Below the pieces are notes generated by a model that had not been told where the DNA came from, did not search any database, and worked only from the letters and a program-made list of their open reading frames with translations. 64,000 bases of DNA from Theobroma cacao (taxonomy: Eukaryota; Streptophyta; Magnoliopsida; Malvales; Malvaceae). Within the stretch, counting starts at the first letter, position 1, and every line of letters begins with the position of its first letter. Below, one piece after another: positions 23,850-37,237 of the stretch. The translations under genes and the position numbers were made by a program. The stretch lies in contig NC_030856.1 of the NCBI RefSeq assembly GCF_000208745.1, forward strand, positions 478,354 through 542,353, read 5' to 3'.

Positions 23850-26800
23850 TGCTTAGAGAAGAGAACAGGTGATCTGTTTTGGGATTGTAGAGGGTGGAAC
23901 CCCACGTTTTGTTTATAGAACAAAAGCAGAAGATCTGGATCCAAGTGCACCTTCTTTTTCTATTATTATTCTAATAGGTGCAGTTGTTAATTAAGAGATG
24001 GTGATGCAGATAAGTTTCTGATATTAATTAAGTAATCCCTTTTCCCTTCTTTCTTTTCATTTCAGTCTTTCTGTTAATCTGTCAATTAAAGTGAAGGGTT
24101 ATTCTGATATTCTTCCCATCCTTTTCCTTCAATAGACTTGTGTTCAGTTTTTCATTTTTTACTACAAGTAACTGTCAGAAAAGATCCTGATGGAACTGAA
24201 TGGCATGTCAAGAAAATTCCCCTTCTCAAAGTTAAACTATCTTATTCCCTCTTTTCTGATCATATAATTGACATATTCCCATGGCAGTAAAATTTTTCCT
24301 CCAACTCAGACTGATAAATTGAACAGTAAACATCTCAGCTCTGCCGTCTGATTAATGGAAATTATTTCAGAGACAGTGATAGCTTAGAGATCAAACCAGG
24401 CAGGCACACTAGCCATGGAATGTTTTAGCTTCAAATCAACAGCATCATGTCTTCTTTAATGAGCCAATCCAAGAAAAAGTGGTCCATCAAAAATCTGTGG
24501 TCACAACAGACTAGCTACCCATGTGTTCGTTACCAGTAGAGTTTCAGTTGCTTTTCAATGATTTAAGAAGCTTTAAGTACACATATTTTTGTTTGAGACA
24601 AACCCCACATTGTAGTATCCCAAGTTCATGCCTAAGAGTGAGGGCCAAACTCAAGACCTCCAGGTTTTCACCTTATCTCAGATTAGTTTAACTTTGTCAA
24701 AGCTGTTAATACAGCTAATTTGTGTTAAAATTCTGGGATCTCGATTACTTTTCCTGCAGAAGCAAAGTGTCATATTCTTAGTAAGTTTAAAAGAAAGCAT
24801 TTCTAAGATCTAATATTAGTTTGTGTATTAGTGCATTAGAATAGTGAACAGCACATGCAAGTAAAGGAATTATGTAAGAAAATTGAGATTATTTTAAGCT
24901 GCAAATCTGGACAAGCTGTCGGGTAGCCTTTTGCTGTAAAGGATTAAGAAAACAAGGAAAATGCGCCTTGAGTGGAAGGGACAACATCACACCAACTTCA
25001 GAGTTCTTAATGGGGGGGTATTTTTCACTGTCTTCAGAATTAGATTGACCTACTCAAAAACAAAAGATGTTAGCCATTTTAAAACTTTATTATAAGATTT
25101 TAAGATGAAGGGTCAGCCCTTGATGACCCGTCACAACTTGGAAGTACATAAAATCATCAGGTCACCAAATTTCTTGAGCACAAAGACTGTAATTTCTACA
25201 TCTGAGAACATAAACTTGACTCTTTCCAATGTATTCAATCAATGATAGAGACCATTCCATGGTAGAATTTAAGAAGCAGTACTATTATTTGGTCTGCTCC
25301 ATTGATGAATCCTACTCCTTTAATTTGACCATCGATTCTTACCACAACTACCAGCTAGCTAGCACACCCCCAAAGCATTTTTTTTCTGGTAAAATGTGTG
25401 GTTATCAGCATTGAATATTGGGCTCCATGAGCTTCATCTTGTAAGGAAATGATTATAGTAAATTTTTCCATCTTCAGATACCAACTTCTCTCAATATATA
25501 AAAGCAAAATAGTAATCAGTAGTGTAACTTCTTTTGCACCAGCAAAGTTGATGGGTACAGTACATGCTAATCCAGGGAGTAGAAAAAAGGTTTAAAAAGT
25601 AAAACAAAGCATGAAAATGTGGAAAAGAGAAGATGAATGAAAGGGGAGAAAACAAGAATAAATCTAAAGGAAAACAAAGTGACAAGGAGCATTAAAAGAA
25701 GAGACAAAGGGCCCCGCCTCCCCCCCCGCCCCTCTTTACTCCAATATCCACCTTTTCTGCTGTTTAACTTTTTCTTGGTGAAACTCAGCTTGGAAAAAGC
25801 TTGTTTTCTAGGAAATAAAAGGTTATGTTTGTAAGATACCGTTAGATCTGTATTTGTTTTAACAGCAATGGGAACATCATGTTCCAACTTTTTTCACCTT
25901 TGCAAGTTGTTAGATAACATTCTTTTACTTCTGAATCTGTTGCTCCAAAATTCAACATGTATCACTGTCAAAAGCTTGAAGTAGTTGAACTTCAGGACTA
26001 CATGGCATGAACATGCATCCATATACTTAAACAAAAGCAACAACTCAATCAAAAATGGATTTAAATCACATTGCTGACCCTTGGACTATACATATAGATC
26101 TCCATCACATGAACTTCATCTCCCATGCATATATTATTAGACTTTGAGCAATGGGAATCAAAGTTAGTATAGGCAACAAGGGGGTCACATGATGTGATCT
26201 AAGATTGCTGGTTTGTCCTGATCTTGGCGCTTTGCAATAAGATTAGCTGAACCAAAACTAGACTATATAATATTTAGAGTGGTGATGAACGTTATAGCTA
26301 GGAGTATTTGTTTTTAAACATTTAAGCTACCATGCCACAACCATTGCCAGTTGGTTGCATGTTTTTAATTAGTTTTTGCTTGGTATTGTTGTCTTTTTTT
26401 GGTTTTGGCATGAGAGTTGCACATGAGAGACAAGAGAGAGTATGGATGGAGTATATATTTAATTACAGTCCATAGGACGAGAGCAATGCATTAATTCTTT
26501 AGCATCCTTCTCTTTCATAGTCAATGAATCTCCAAATAAAATAAACATGAAAACCCAATGTTTTTAATGGAAAATCAAGATTGGGTTTTCTATGAAAATT
26601 TCATAAAAGTCAAAAGTAAGGAGAAAAATGGAAAAATAAAGAAAAAAATGGTTCTTGAATTGATGGAAAATGAAAGCCAAGGAAGTGGAGCTACATGCTT
26701 CAAAGTTATGTAAGATTATAAATGTTTTTGAGATGGGAGAAACTGTTTCACTAGTTATGGGAACAAAGATTAAACAAAGAAATGAAAAGGTTTTCCAAGC

Positions 26801-29429
26801 ACAACAGTCTATGCACATGGTGACTTCCTCTTCCTACTTGTAGGTGGAAGTGGACCATGGGAGATCACAAGCTCCCATTTTTTCCCATTTGTACTTGACA
26901 CACGTGCTATGGGGGGTTGAGCAATTTGGATATATCTAACACCATACAAAGTTTTCTCCTTTTTTAGTTCCCTAATCAAACACTTTAATGATGAATCCAA
27001 AGTAAGGTTTGTCTTTGCTTAATTGCAATCCCCCTTTTGGGATTAGATGATAAATCCAACAATGTCCATCACACTTCAAGAAGGAAGTTTTCATCTAATC
27101 AACAACATAATCAAATTACATTATTTAATTTTGAGTATAAATATTTAACCCTGTGCATCCAAATCCTATCCGATATCATATGGAATCAAACCGAATACTT
27201 GATTAATATCCATTCATTATCATCCCTAATCTGATTGGTTCTATATTTCTATGAGACTTTTGTGATTTTTACATCACCCACTTTGATTGTTACTTTGATT
27301 TTGGCCTAATGCTATAACAATTTATGGGTTTAGTTTTCAGAGTAATCATGAATCTATGAGAAAAAAAAAACCCAAAATGCAGCATAGGTCATGGCCAAAT
27401 GACTCGAGTTCCACTTGCTTGAAGTCAAATTATATGAAAAATATTCACTATTTTTAATGATTTCTTCCAATTTGCAAGTGTTACCAGAGGCTTCTAGCCG
27501 GCTGATTCAATGATTTGGCTACATATTATTACAAGTTTTACCAAATCTTTAAACTTAATTCTCCTGTTTTTCTTCCTTTGTTGTAACTTGTCTCTCTTTC
27601 TTTAAGCAATCATGACTCATCACCTTATGTCATTTTCTTCATATCTTTATTTTCTTTTCTTTTATTAATTATTTTTATGGGTGACTGCCCAATTAATTAT
27701 ACACCATGGTCTATGCATCAAAGTTCACCAATTTGAACACTTTCTTGGCTTTCCCCTTTGTATTTGATGATCTTCCAACCCTTTCATTTCTTCTACTTTT
27801 GTTGTTTGCTTTGGGTTTTTCTTAATGGAGAAGCTGACCCTTTTGCTTTCAATAATTCTAATTATAAAAATAAAGGATTTTGTCATGCATAAGCTCCATC
27901 TTAAAGGTCAAATCATTGTCCCCTAATCACAGTGTTGCTGTCCTGATCTTTCCCTAATTTCAGGATTTGGATTCCCTACATAATCTTTTTTTTATTTATT
28001 TCTTTATGGTATTATTAAGAGCTTGATAATGGGCTTAAAAAAGTGACGGAAAGCTCTTGTACTTGAGCTTTCTTAAGCTCCATCTAGTCAAATTTTGTGT
28101 GCTTGAAATGCTGATAGCTAAAGCTTTGTTCTTTCTTGAAGATAATTAATTGAAGAAGTGCAATGCTTTTATGTATATTAGATCACCTTGACCTCTTGAA
28201 CAAAAATCTTCCCACCCATTTAGTATCCCTCTGCTGTTCTCTCTATAATTTTATGTTACTATCCAACGAACGTTTCATATTAATGTTAGGTATGACACAA
28301 GGTTATGAAAGAGACAACAAACGAGACACCAAGTGAATGCAAAAGATGTTTATTCGGTATTTTGATACGGGTGATACTGTATTTTTGCTTGAAACACCCT
28401 CTTGGCATGTGACCATGCCTGTTTAATGAAAACTGCAAAGATTGATCATATAAATCATGCTACCGCTTGGACATATCAGTGCTTCACTTTCCATTTACTT
28501 CTTGTTTACCACTATGCAAGTCGGCCAGGATCATCTGGCAAAGAGATTTTGCTGCATATCAGAGACATCTGAGTTCCATTGTAAACAGATGAGAAGGGTT
28601 AGGAGTGATGGGAGAGTAGTTCAATCACCTTTTTTTTTTCCCAGTCTCCACATTAAAGAAACATACATAGTGATTGCTAGATATATCCCATCATATGAAT
28701 TGATGAAAGATTTCCAGAATGTGCCCTTATCACCATGGGGTGGGGGAGGGGGGGGGGGGGGGGGGCGGCGGGGGAATGGCATGGAAGCTAGCTAGACATC
28801 CCACCCAACCACCCCACCTCCCCAAGTCAGTTTCACCTGTGATATTTGAGGGAGTTTGAAAATCCCAAGGTGCTGGCAAACAGATGTAGCCAAACCACAT
28901 TGCTGCCAGATCTCACTGACACTTATATCCATGTTCGACAGAAGGATGGAAGCTCACATGGCCAGGACATTGGCAATTTGCTTCCGAGATCCAACCTAAA
29001 ACACAGTACACAATCAATCAACTAGAGCCTATGCAGGGTTGAGCCTTTAGTAATGAAGACCATTAAGCTCATCTTTCACAAAAGAACCAGAACCATGGTG
29101 ACTCGGGCTTAGCTCAGGGATAATGGTATGAATATGAGTAGAGATCGAAACATATTGCTGACCTCTTATACCAAAATGGAAAAGAAACAAAACAGTGAGA
29201 ATTCATGCTGTTAATTGATTCAACTTTTATTGTTCAGTCACTATCAGAAAATTTGAAGGTACACTCTTCACAATTTTTTTTACCCACTTGGTTTTTTTTT
29301 TTTTTCCAGGCAAATACAAGGAAAGGTTGAGAAGATGGAAGCAATCCAGCAATGTACCTGGGACCATTTACCGTCTCTTAACTAAATTGACAAGTATACA
29401 AGGCAAAAACAAAGGCAAAGAGACCAGGT
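23850..29429. other. Long intergenic spacer
   Basis: This 5.6-kb spacer lies between the 5' end of the receptor kinase gene and the 3' end of the SFT2 gene. No gene was recognised. It contains the receptor kinase promoter (from 23850), homopolymer and pyrimidine-rich tracts (C run near 25722-25733), a perfect 8-bp inverted repeat (28049-28056 with 28065-28072) and the poly-G tract at 28737-28774. A frame on the minus strand at 26809-27000 is discussed as a finding because its composition looks partly coding, but it lacks an ATG. Confidence 0.5.
28737..28774 (+). repeat. Poly-G tract with adjacent C-rich stretch
   Basis: The tract is almost pure G over 38 bases, interrupted by single T, A and C bases, and has more than four runs of at least four G. 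It is followed at 28800-28824 by a C-rich stretch (CCACCCAACCACCCCACCTC) that could pair with part of it. The tract can form a G-quadruplex on this strand. Its exact length is likely to vary and to be unreliable in assembly. Confidence 0.85.
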
Positions 29430-32383
29430 TCAGCGCCTAAAACATCTTGTTACTGAAGAGGTAAGAGCAGATGTGAGAAATTTAAGCCCAGCAGATCCAC
29501 CAGGGAAGTAAGAAATAGCATAGTATGCAAGTGCAAGAACCTACAAGTTTCACGGAAACGGCAAAACAAACTGATATCAAATTGGATGTTCGCAGGCAGT
29601 AAGCTAATTAATATCTCAGATGATAATTTGACAAACCTAACAAATTTAAGGTAAAATAATCAAACAAACATGATAAAGTAATGGATTATTACAGGAATCA
29701 TAGAAAGAAAAAGCAAGAAGCAAAAGAACAAGGACACAATATACCTGTAATACAGAAAATAGCACAGAAAGAACATAGCTGTGAAGCACCATAGAAACAT
29801 ATATGGTACCCACCATACTTCCAATAAATCCCAACGTAAAAGGAAGCCTCTGCAGAAATGGTGTCATAGACAAAAGAAGAAAAGAAGAAAGCAATACATA
29901 CAATCAAGTTAGTTGATTGTTACCATTAGTAGCACTCAATTTGTGAACAAATTCAAATCTAAATGTAGCATGAATACCTCTTTTGATGACATGTGGGCAC
30001 ACTGATTCTTTGGGCCTCTTAGAGCAAAGAATGATCCAATGATAAAGCCACATCCAAGGGTAAAGCAGATTGCAAATTTCTGCGGCATCAGCACCATGAC
30101 TGGAAGAAACATGGTAAAGGCGACGAAAACAAAAAAGACCCCAGTAGCCAGAAGTAAACCAAAATACATAAGTGCTTTTCCGGAAGGGACACTACTTGTG
30201 GCAGATTGTAAATTCCCAGGAAGATCTCTCACCCCTTTTGAAACACTGAACCACCAAGAACCAAACAAAAAATGCATTAACAGATGATCTTATGACATGT
30301 ACCTATCTATTTTGTATTTAACTTTTAACAGGAGATTATGCCAATATATATTCTTTCCTCAATCAATAGTATTTTTTTTTTTCCTTTCGATTGATCCTGC
30401 ACAGTATTCTGATATTGTAGTAGTAAAATAATTGGGTAGTGAAAAGAGAGAGAGAGATAGAAAGAAGAGCACCAACTAGTAAACTGGAACTACACATATA
30501 GAACAAATTCTACAAAAACCATGATTCAGTTAGCAAACTCGATCCTAGATGATCATAGTGAGATAATAAGATTGAGGCGATCAACTATAAGTGTGGAAAT
30601 GGAACATTCAAAACTATGATTCATTAATTTGGGCATCATATAACTAGAGTTCTCTCCTGAGCTGAAACATGAATGTCACCCATGGTGACTTAATCTGTAG
30701 AGCAAGAAATTAAATTGCAGCCAGAGAATGAAGCACATATATTCTTCCTTGGTGATTAGAAATCATAATCCACCTATGCATGTCTGGTTCTCTACCAAGC
30801 AACAGGTTGCTAGCATTACATTTGGTTACTAGTGCTAGTGATTGCATTGCAGTAGGGCAACAAGGAGAAATAAAATTTCCTGTAGGAGAAAAAGAACCTG
30901 AAGAACTGAGGATCTACTAGTAACGGCAATTGAGTTATCCTCAGCTAGAAGCTGATTGGAGCCCCAAAAAGTTTGAGTTTTAACTCCATTCCGTGCAGCA
31001 AAGATATTGATGATCAATAGTCAACAAAGCTGCACTTTTGATAGGGACATATTAAGACCAACATTAGATGACACATTAAGACAGCGCCAAGGACAATTCT
31101 AAACAGCAGAATCCCAATAACAAAGATACTACACTTCATTTTGTGATTGAATCAACTTAGTTTGCAAATATTCCTCTTCCATTGTTAGTCACATTATTTC
31201 CGACCCATAAACTGACACCAATATACTAGTTCTAAAGAAATCTTAACTTTCTACATCTTGCTCAAACCAAAACTCAATTCACGTTAGGTTGTTACATGCT
31301 TTGATACCCCACTTGGTTCTACAACATTATGGCGAATAAAACCAGAACCAAAGGATTTTATCATCTGAAAGATCTAAAGATACCAAATTATTTCTTCCTA
31401 ACCCATATGATCTAAGCCACACCTCTACGTATCTTCAATTCTTCTACTTGAATCTAATCTCTCTTGTCCACTAGGCATCTTAATGCTTGAGTTTGATATA
31501 ACCACCCATCGAAGCCATCCTCCTTTTATTCTAAAAGCAACTAATGCCACAAAGCCTATGGTTTTGAGTTTTGACATATATACAGTCAACAGAACAGAGA
31601 AAATTTCTCGGACCAAGGGCTTGAAAATACACACTATGTAAGTTCACTTCCACATATCTGCTATGCAAACATAATAACAAATGACTATTACGAAATCATA
31701 TGTATATTGAAGCTCTTCAAACTACAATCCTCAAACTGAATATACATTGCCAAACTAATTAACATTTGCTAGATGCTTGTAAATCAAAATGCATGCTCAT
31801 TTATCCTACTCAGGTTCATCAACACACATAAACTACACCAAGAAATATGCAAAGTCAAACTCACCCAGAATTTAAATGACACCAAGATCCTAAATCCTAA
31901 AATCAAATTGCCAACAAATCAACAAATAACCAGCAGTCAACAACCAATTTCACTTACATTCATATGTACTAATGCAAGTTTTATCGCCAAATTAACACAC
32001 TTCAACCTCAAAATCCTAAAGCCCTAACCATAATCCAATTCACAAAGTAAAACACAAAATCACATAAAGACAATGCTCATAAAAGAATCAAATCTCATTA
32101 TCAAATTAACAATAATAAACGTAAAAACACATCAAAGATCGATGCTTTTGCGCATTTCCGAGATCAAAAAGAAGTGTGTGATGATGGCTTACACATTGAA
32201 GGTACCAGAGACAGTGTCATTCGCAGACCTCACAGCAGACTCAAGATCGAACCCAAACCCAGTTGCAATGCTCTCATCTGCTTCTCTTGAAGCTGCATAT
32301 GAGTTCCAATCTGCTAAAAGAGAAGACCCTTCTTTTACCTGCTCGCCATCCCCACTACTGCTCCCTGAGAACCAAGCTTGCAT
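29430..32383 (-). CDS. SFT2: SFT2-like vesicle transport protein
   Basis: Four exons, complement of 32193-32383, 29978-30245, 29745-29849, 29430-29540; 224 aa with matching phases. The start MQAWFSG is the first ATG; the open frame upstream begins only with TTG. The N-terminal 70 residues are soluble. Four membrane segments follow: two around GKALMYFGLLLATGVFFVFV and KFAICFTLGCGFIIGSFFAL, and two after the conserved SSKERLPFTLGFIGSMVGTI block, ending in VLALAYYAISYFPGG. This is the Got1/Sft2 fold, which assists fusion of endosome-derived vesicles with the Golgi in yeast. Intron 1 is long (about 1.9 kb). The gene follows the receptor kinase on the same strand, with FKBP beyond. Confidence 0.94.
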
Positions 32384-33546
32384 TTTTTCTGTTTGTTTTT
32401 GGTTTCTTGGGGGAAAAAACAAAAGAAACAGCTCTAAAGGTTTCACCTTTTTGTTGGATTTCCTTTCTGGATTACTCAAGGCCTAGGAATGGTGAGGTTG
32501 CTGTGAGAGAATAACTGTCCCGGAAGAGAGAACTTAGGAAATAAGTAAAGATGATGTGTTTCTGTTTCTTCTCTGTAGTTTGACAAGGTAACGGTGTCGT
32601 TTCAAGTTGGGAGTCTATTAAAAAATGGAATAGTATTTATTACTATTTCAAATCAATACGTTTCCTCATTATCCCATTAAAAAGGTGAGGAAATGGTGGA
32701 TTCATTTGTTGTTTTCATGTTTTTTGATTGAAAAAGTATAATCACAAGCTTAAAATGAATCCTTTTGTTTTTGCAATGACAAGTTTCTGCTAAAGAAGTT
32801 CTTCAGCAGCCTTAGTTTATGTTGGAAAATGAGGAACTTCACTTCTTCAGCTTTGCACTACCATTTCTGCCATCAACAAAACAAGCTTCCATAGCTGCAG
32901 TTGATGCGAGACTCTGATAAATGTATGTCTGGCTTGCAGTACATTGACAAATCTCTGGTTTTGATAGTTTTGCCACCATCTTCTTCATTTGTTCTTCTAA
33001 GGAAAGACAAACCCCGGCTTCACCCGGATTACATGGGAGGACAATGGAAGTACCCTTTGATCAAATCCTTCCACCTGGATTCAAACTTGCATGGCATGGA
33101 TTCATTTCTTCTTCTGAAGACCAACAACCTGGTTTTGATATCTGCTACAGAGTTTCTCCCTGTTTAAAATGTTTCATTTTTCATGAGAGGGCAATGGGAG
33201 TACCCATTGATCGAATACTTTTACCCGGATTCAAACTTGCATGGCATGGATTCACTTCTTCTAAAGAGCAACAACTGGTTTTGACATCTGCTAGACGGCT
33301 TCTCCATGTTTAAAAATGTTTAAATTTGCATGGGAGGACAATGGGAGTACCCTTTGATCAATTACATTCACCCGGATTCAAGCTTGCATGGCATATGGAT
33401 TCAAACTCTCACTGTTTAATTAGCATGGCAGTTTCTCATAATCTCAGTGATGGAATGACATGTAATCTGTTGAATGTTTTTAAGAGAACATGTCTTGGGA
33501 GGCTCAAAAAAGAGCCAGAAAATTACAAAAACCAATATTCCATGAA
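32384..33546. other. Spacer between SFT2 and FKBP genes
   Basis: This holds the SFT2 promoter and leader (from 32384) and the FKBP 3' UTR (before 33546). In the middle lies a three-unit tandem repeat (separate entry, 33032-33420) with a coding-like look. Nothing else is evident. Confidence 0.5.
33032..33420 (+). repeat. Three-unit tandem repeat of about 150 bp
   Basis: Units begin at 33032, 33182 and 33329 with CATGgGAGGaCAATGGgAGT, giving periods of 150 and 147 bp, both multiples of three. Each continues with ACCCtTTGATC.AAT and then CCCGGATTCAAaCTTGCATG, GCATGGATTCA in units 1 and 2. The third unit is truncated at about 33420. The first two units share one open frame (33044-33313) reading VPFDQILPPGFKLAWHGF and then VPIDRILLPGFKLAWHGF. 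No family was recognised. Confidence 0.85.
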
Positions 33547-36078
33547 TTATAATATTTTCAGGAGCTGCACCTCAAAGATCAAAGGTTCTTTTGCATGAGA
33601 CAAGAGGCTACGTCGAGGACCAAACTGCAATCAAACAAACAACAAATGTAACAAAAGAAGTTGACTTCATGGGGAAACTGCTTTACTGAAAACTTGATTC
33701 TGAAACAGAATGAATGAATCAGGAGGAAATAACACGCCCGGAAAACAGAAAAGAACTATTTAAGAGAGCTTGAGAGTGAAACCTCGTCAGGAATTGGTTT
33801 CAGGTTTTCATTTATGTATCCCAAGGAAGGAGGTATTAGTGCTCTTCTCTTTCCTGCAAAAAAAAGTACAAACAAGTGGAAATGGGGGTCAGTAAGTTCG
33901 CACTTTCCTTGAAGTGCAAACATAAGATGAATGTACATGGATTATAGCAACCATAGTTGCCTCGAATGATGTTGGCAATTCCATATCAATGCCAGCATGC
34001 ACAAGAATATGGCTTTCATAGTTGCAGGACACAGGGATAATGATCAGGAATCTACAAATAAGTGGAAAACAGAAAAAGAAATCCGCAGAAACAGATATCG
34101 GAGTTAAGAAATGCATAGCCCCAGGGTGGTACTCCAACCCTCATGCCTGTCAAGACATCCTTCAAGCCCCTTATAATCTGTCAAACGAGGAAACCAATTT
34201 AAGAATACTTGAAGATAAAAATGGTGTGATCCCAGAGTTTTGATGAACATTTAAGTTTAAATGGTGCAGAAAGAATGGAGACTCTCTTCCACAAGTGAAA
34301 CTGAAGAGGTTCTTGGCAATAATGAGTAATTAATCCAGGGAGAAAACCATAATCGCATTATTGACAGAATGGAGATGGCAACAACACAAATCGTGGCAGT
34401 TGTGTTTTTTAGATCAATCGAAAAGGTAACAGGAACATACCTGGTTCTCATCCAAAGGAAGGGTGACAGGAGAGCTTTCTCCACTGAACTGATCCACAGT
34501 GCTGTATTGAATTGCAGTGACAGTTCATAAAAGCAATCCACAGAATGGAGGAAGGTCAGATAGGACCATATAGAACCAAAAATATAGTGATTTGAACTAT
34601 TAAAGTGGTGATAAAAGAAATTTCACATCAGTTAATTGATGGAAATCAAGAGCTAAGTTCAAGAATCCAGTGTATAAGAATTACCTGTGAACAAAATATC
34701 CATTTGCTCGTCGGCATACATAGTTCAATTGTACAAAATCTCCATCATGAGCTTCTGGTCCCTCCCCTTCAATGATTTCTAGGAAGAAAATCTCAGAAAT
34801 TAAGTATGGAAGTTATGATTGGGAGAGAAAAGTTTAGGACCAAGCATGCTAATATCTGTTGACATCTGTTCATCAGACATATTACAGAGTAGAACAAGCA
34901 TGCTAATTTTGTGTTAGAACACTTGTAAGAGCGTTGTAGAGTAATTCTTGTTTATCTGATATAAACGTCACTGTCATGAAAGATTACTTTAACCCCCACC
35001 ACATGAAATGATTGAGATAAAGACAATGATGAACCCCTGCTGGATCAAAGTTTCACCTGAGTGATCAAAGTTTACTATGCTATTGCTTTAATACCGTTCT
35101 CAATAAGGGAGAAATAAAGAACAGATGGCTGTAGAAAGCTTCAGGAAATTATACCTTGAATTCTCACCCCACTGGAAAGCTTCAATGTCCTGGACACTTC
35201 AAATCCAAAAAATAACAATCTTCTTATGAGAACTGATATGAAAATCACCAAATAACTGAATAAGATATTACAAAGGGCTAGCAAGATAGTAATCCAAGAC
35301 ATACAACAAATTTACCGAATTACTTCAGGTTCCTTCATCTCTTGCATTGGGGCAGCAACAACAGGATTAATGCCCAATGACATGGGACCAATCCCCATAA
35401 GCTGCAAAAACACCCTCCTAGGCAAACTTTTGACTGTTATCGAAGGGTGTCTGTTATGCAAGTGCTTATCCATAACATCATTGGGCCGTTTACTGTCAGA
35501 ATACAGTTCAAAGCAAAAGTTAATAAGACCATAATGAAGATGCTATTCAAGGAATAGTTTTGCAGTACAACAGTTAGTCATAACTCAATGCTGGGTAAAC
35601 TAGGAAGTTGCAGTACCATGTTCTTGCATTAGTGCTGATATGTATTTGGGGGGGATATCTTACAAGAAACATAACAGGTACTTCTGCAAAGTCTTATGAG
35701 TTCTCATCAGAATCCATTACCATTAGAACCTAACAACACTAATCTGGCCCTTGATTTGATTTCAGAATATGCTATAGAACAAAACAAAACTTGGGATTTC
35801 ATCATACTCCACAATTTTACCCCCTCAGGGTAGTCGTCATTTTGCAACAGAAAAACACAAAACATGCAGCATATATGCATATCCATGGCTGCCCCTCTCT
35901 TGACTACAACTCCTACATGAAAAAGACAAAGATTGAAAGCAGAAAAAGACAGTGGAAGTTACCTTGCTGGCAAGCTGAAAGCACAGGGAAGTTGAGCTAA
36001 GGTCTGAAATGGAAGAGCTCGCATTCTTGTCAAATGAAAGTTGTTCTTTTCAATGGTAATGGATGAGGCAACTTCCAT
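33547..36078 (-). CDS. FKBP16-1: Chloroplast lumen-type FKBP peptidyl-prolyl isomerase
   Basis: Eight exons, complement of 35963-36078, 35316-35492, 35155-35189, 34685-34778, 34441-34501, 34133-34177, 33783-33848, 33547-33624; about 223 aa. The start at 36078 (MEVASSITIEKNNF) has an in-frame TAA just upstream. The N terminus is transit-peptide-like; LPRRVFLQLMGIGPMSLGIN then resembles a twin-arginine thylakoid lumen signal. The FKBP fold follows: LSSGVRIQEIIEGEGPEAHD, GDFVQLNYVCRRANGYFVHS, ENQIIRGLKDVLTGMRVG, RRALIPPSLGYINE, FGPRRSLLSHAKEPLIFEVQ. FKBP fold proteins catalyse proline isomerisation or act as assembly chaperones. The junction of exons 6 and 7 is irregular: the family sequence needs GGKRR, but canonical sites give GRR or a frameshift (see findings). 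FKBP16-1 is my best match from synteny. Confidence 0.9.
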
Positions 36079-37152
36079 GCTAGTGGTTGGATGTTAGGAG
36101 GGGGAATGGAAAAGCATTTGTCGATCAGTTCTGAGGGTGCAATTCTCTGTTAACAATCTCATCTACCTTTCAGCTCCATAACCAATAATCTTATGCCTCA
36201 TCACAAAGTATTTCTCTTTTTTTTTTTCTTTTATATTTGACTCAGTAAAAGTCCACAAATTTTGTGGTTCATTTTAATTATTATTATTATTATAATTATC
36301 ACTATTTACAATAATTTTTTATTTTAAATATTAAAATAAAATTTATAATCAACAATTTTTTTTTAAAAAAAATTCTTTTGTCTTAAATTAAAAATGTGCT
36401 TTCGATCAGTTTGATTTTAAGAATCAAATTAACAGAATTTTTCAAAAAAATGTTTAAAATCATTTTAATTATAATAAAAAATAAATAAAATTAATTTATA
36501 TCAATCAAGTTGATCGATTTTAATATTTACATTTTAAAAACATTAATAATATTTATATATAAGATATATTTTAAAATATATTATTAATAATTAATTTTTT
36601 GATATTATGATTTCAAAAAAAAATTTCAAATCTCACATCAACAACATACTAAAATATGATTAAATATTTAAATATTCATATTATTTTTAATTTGAGAAAT
36701 ACTTTCGGTAAAACAAAATCATGAGGTCCAATGGAACCATCAACTTTAAAGCAAAGATGGAAGAAGGGGGTAGGGGCCTCCGTCCTCCAAAATTTCAAAA
36801 TTTTATATATTGTTTTGTTTTATTTTAAAATTTTAAGATTTTTTTATTTTTAAAATTTTATAAATTCATCTCATAAATATTATTTTTTTATTTTTATTTT
36901 TTAAAATTTAAAATCTTGACTTTGTTACTGTTTTAAAGTATTAATAATATACATTAAAAATGATAAATCTTTATTAGATGGAGAAAATAATACAATTTTA
37001 AAAATCGATAACTGATTAATCCTAATCGATTAATATAAAAAAAACTAAATCGAAATGGATTTCAATTAAAAATTGAAATATGCTTACCTTACTTTCTACG
37101 TAACCTAATAATAAGACCGAAAAAAAAGTTAAGAAAAAAAAAAGAAAAAGGG

Positions 37153-37160
37153 GAAAATTC
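37153..37160. promoter_or_regulatory. Two-unit heat shock element
   Basis: GAAAATTC is an exact GAA-nn-TTC pair, 430 bases upstream of the HSP90 start codon. Heat shock factors bind arrays of inverted GAA units; two units alone are weak, so this is supportive rather than decisive. Confidence 0.4.
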
Positions 37161-37237
37161 CTCTTAAAAAAAAAAGCAAATCCAATTGGCCAAGAAAAGT
37201 ATAAATAAAGCATTAAAAATTATCAAAAATAAACTAT

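Noticed and set aside
25567..25887. 106-aa minus-strand frame over the C-rich tract
   Set aside because: Dominated by low-complexity Phe/Leu/Ser/Gly/Arg from homopolymer runs; no family features.
28049..28072. Perfect 8-bp inverted repeat with 8-base loop (GAAAGCTC..GAGCTTTC)
   Set aside because: Looks like a hairpin terminator or tiny miRNA stem, but it is too short for a plant miRNA precursor and plants do not use such terminators.
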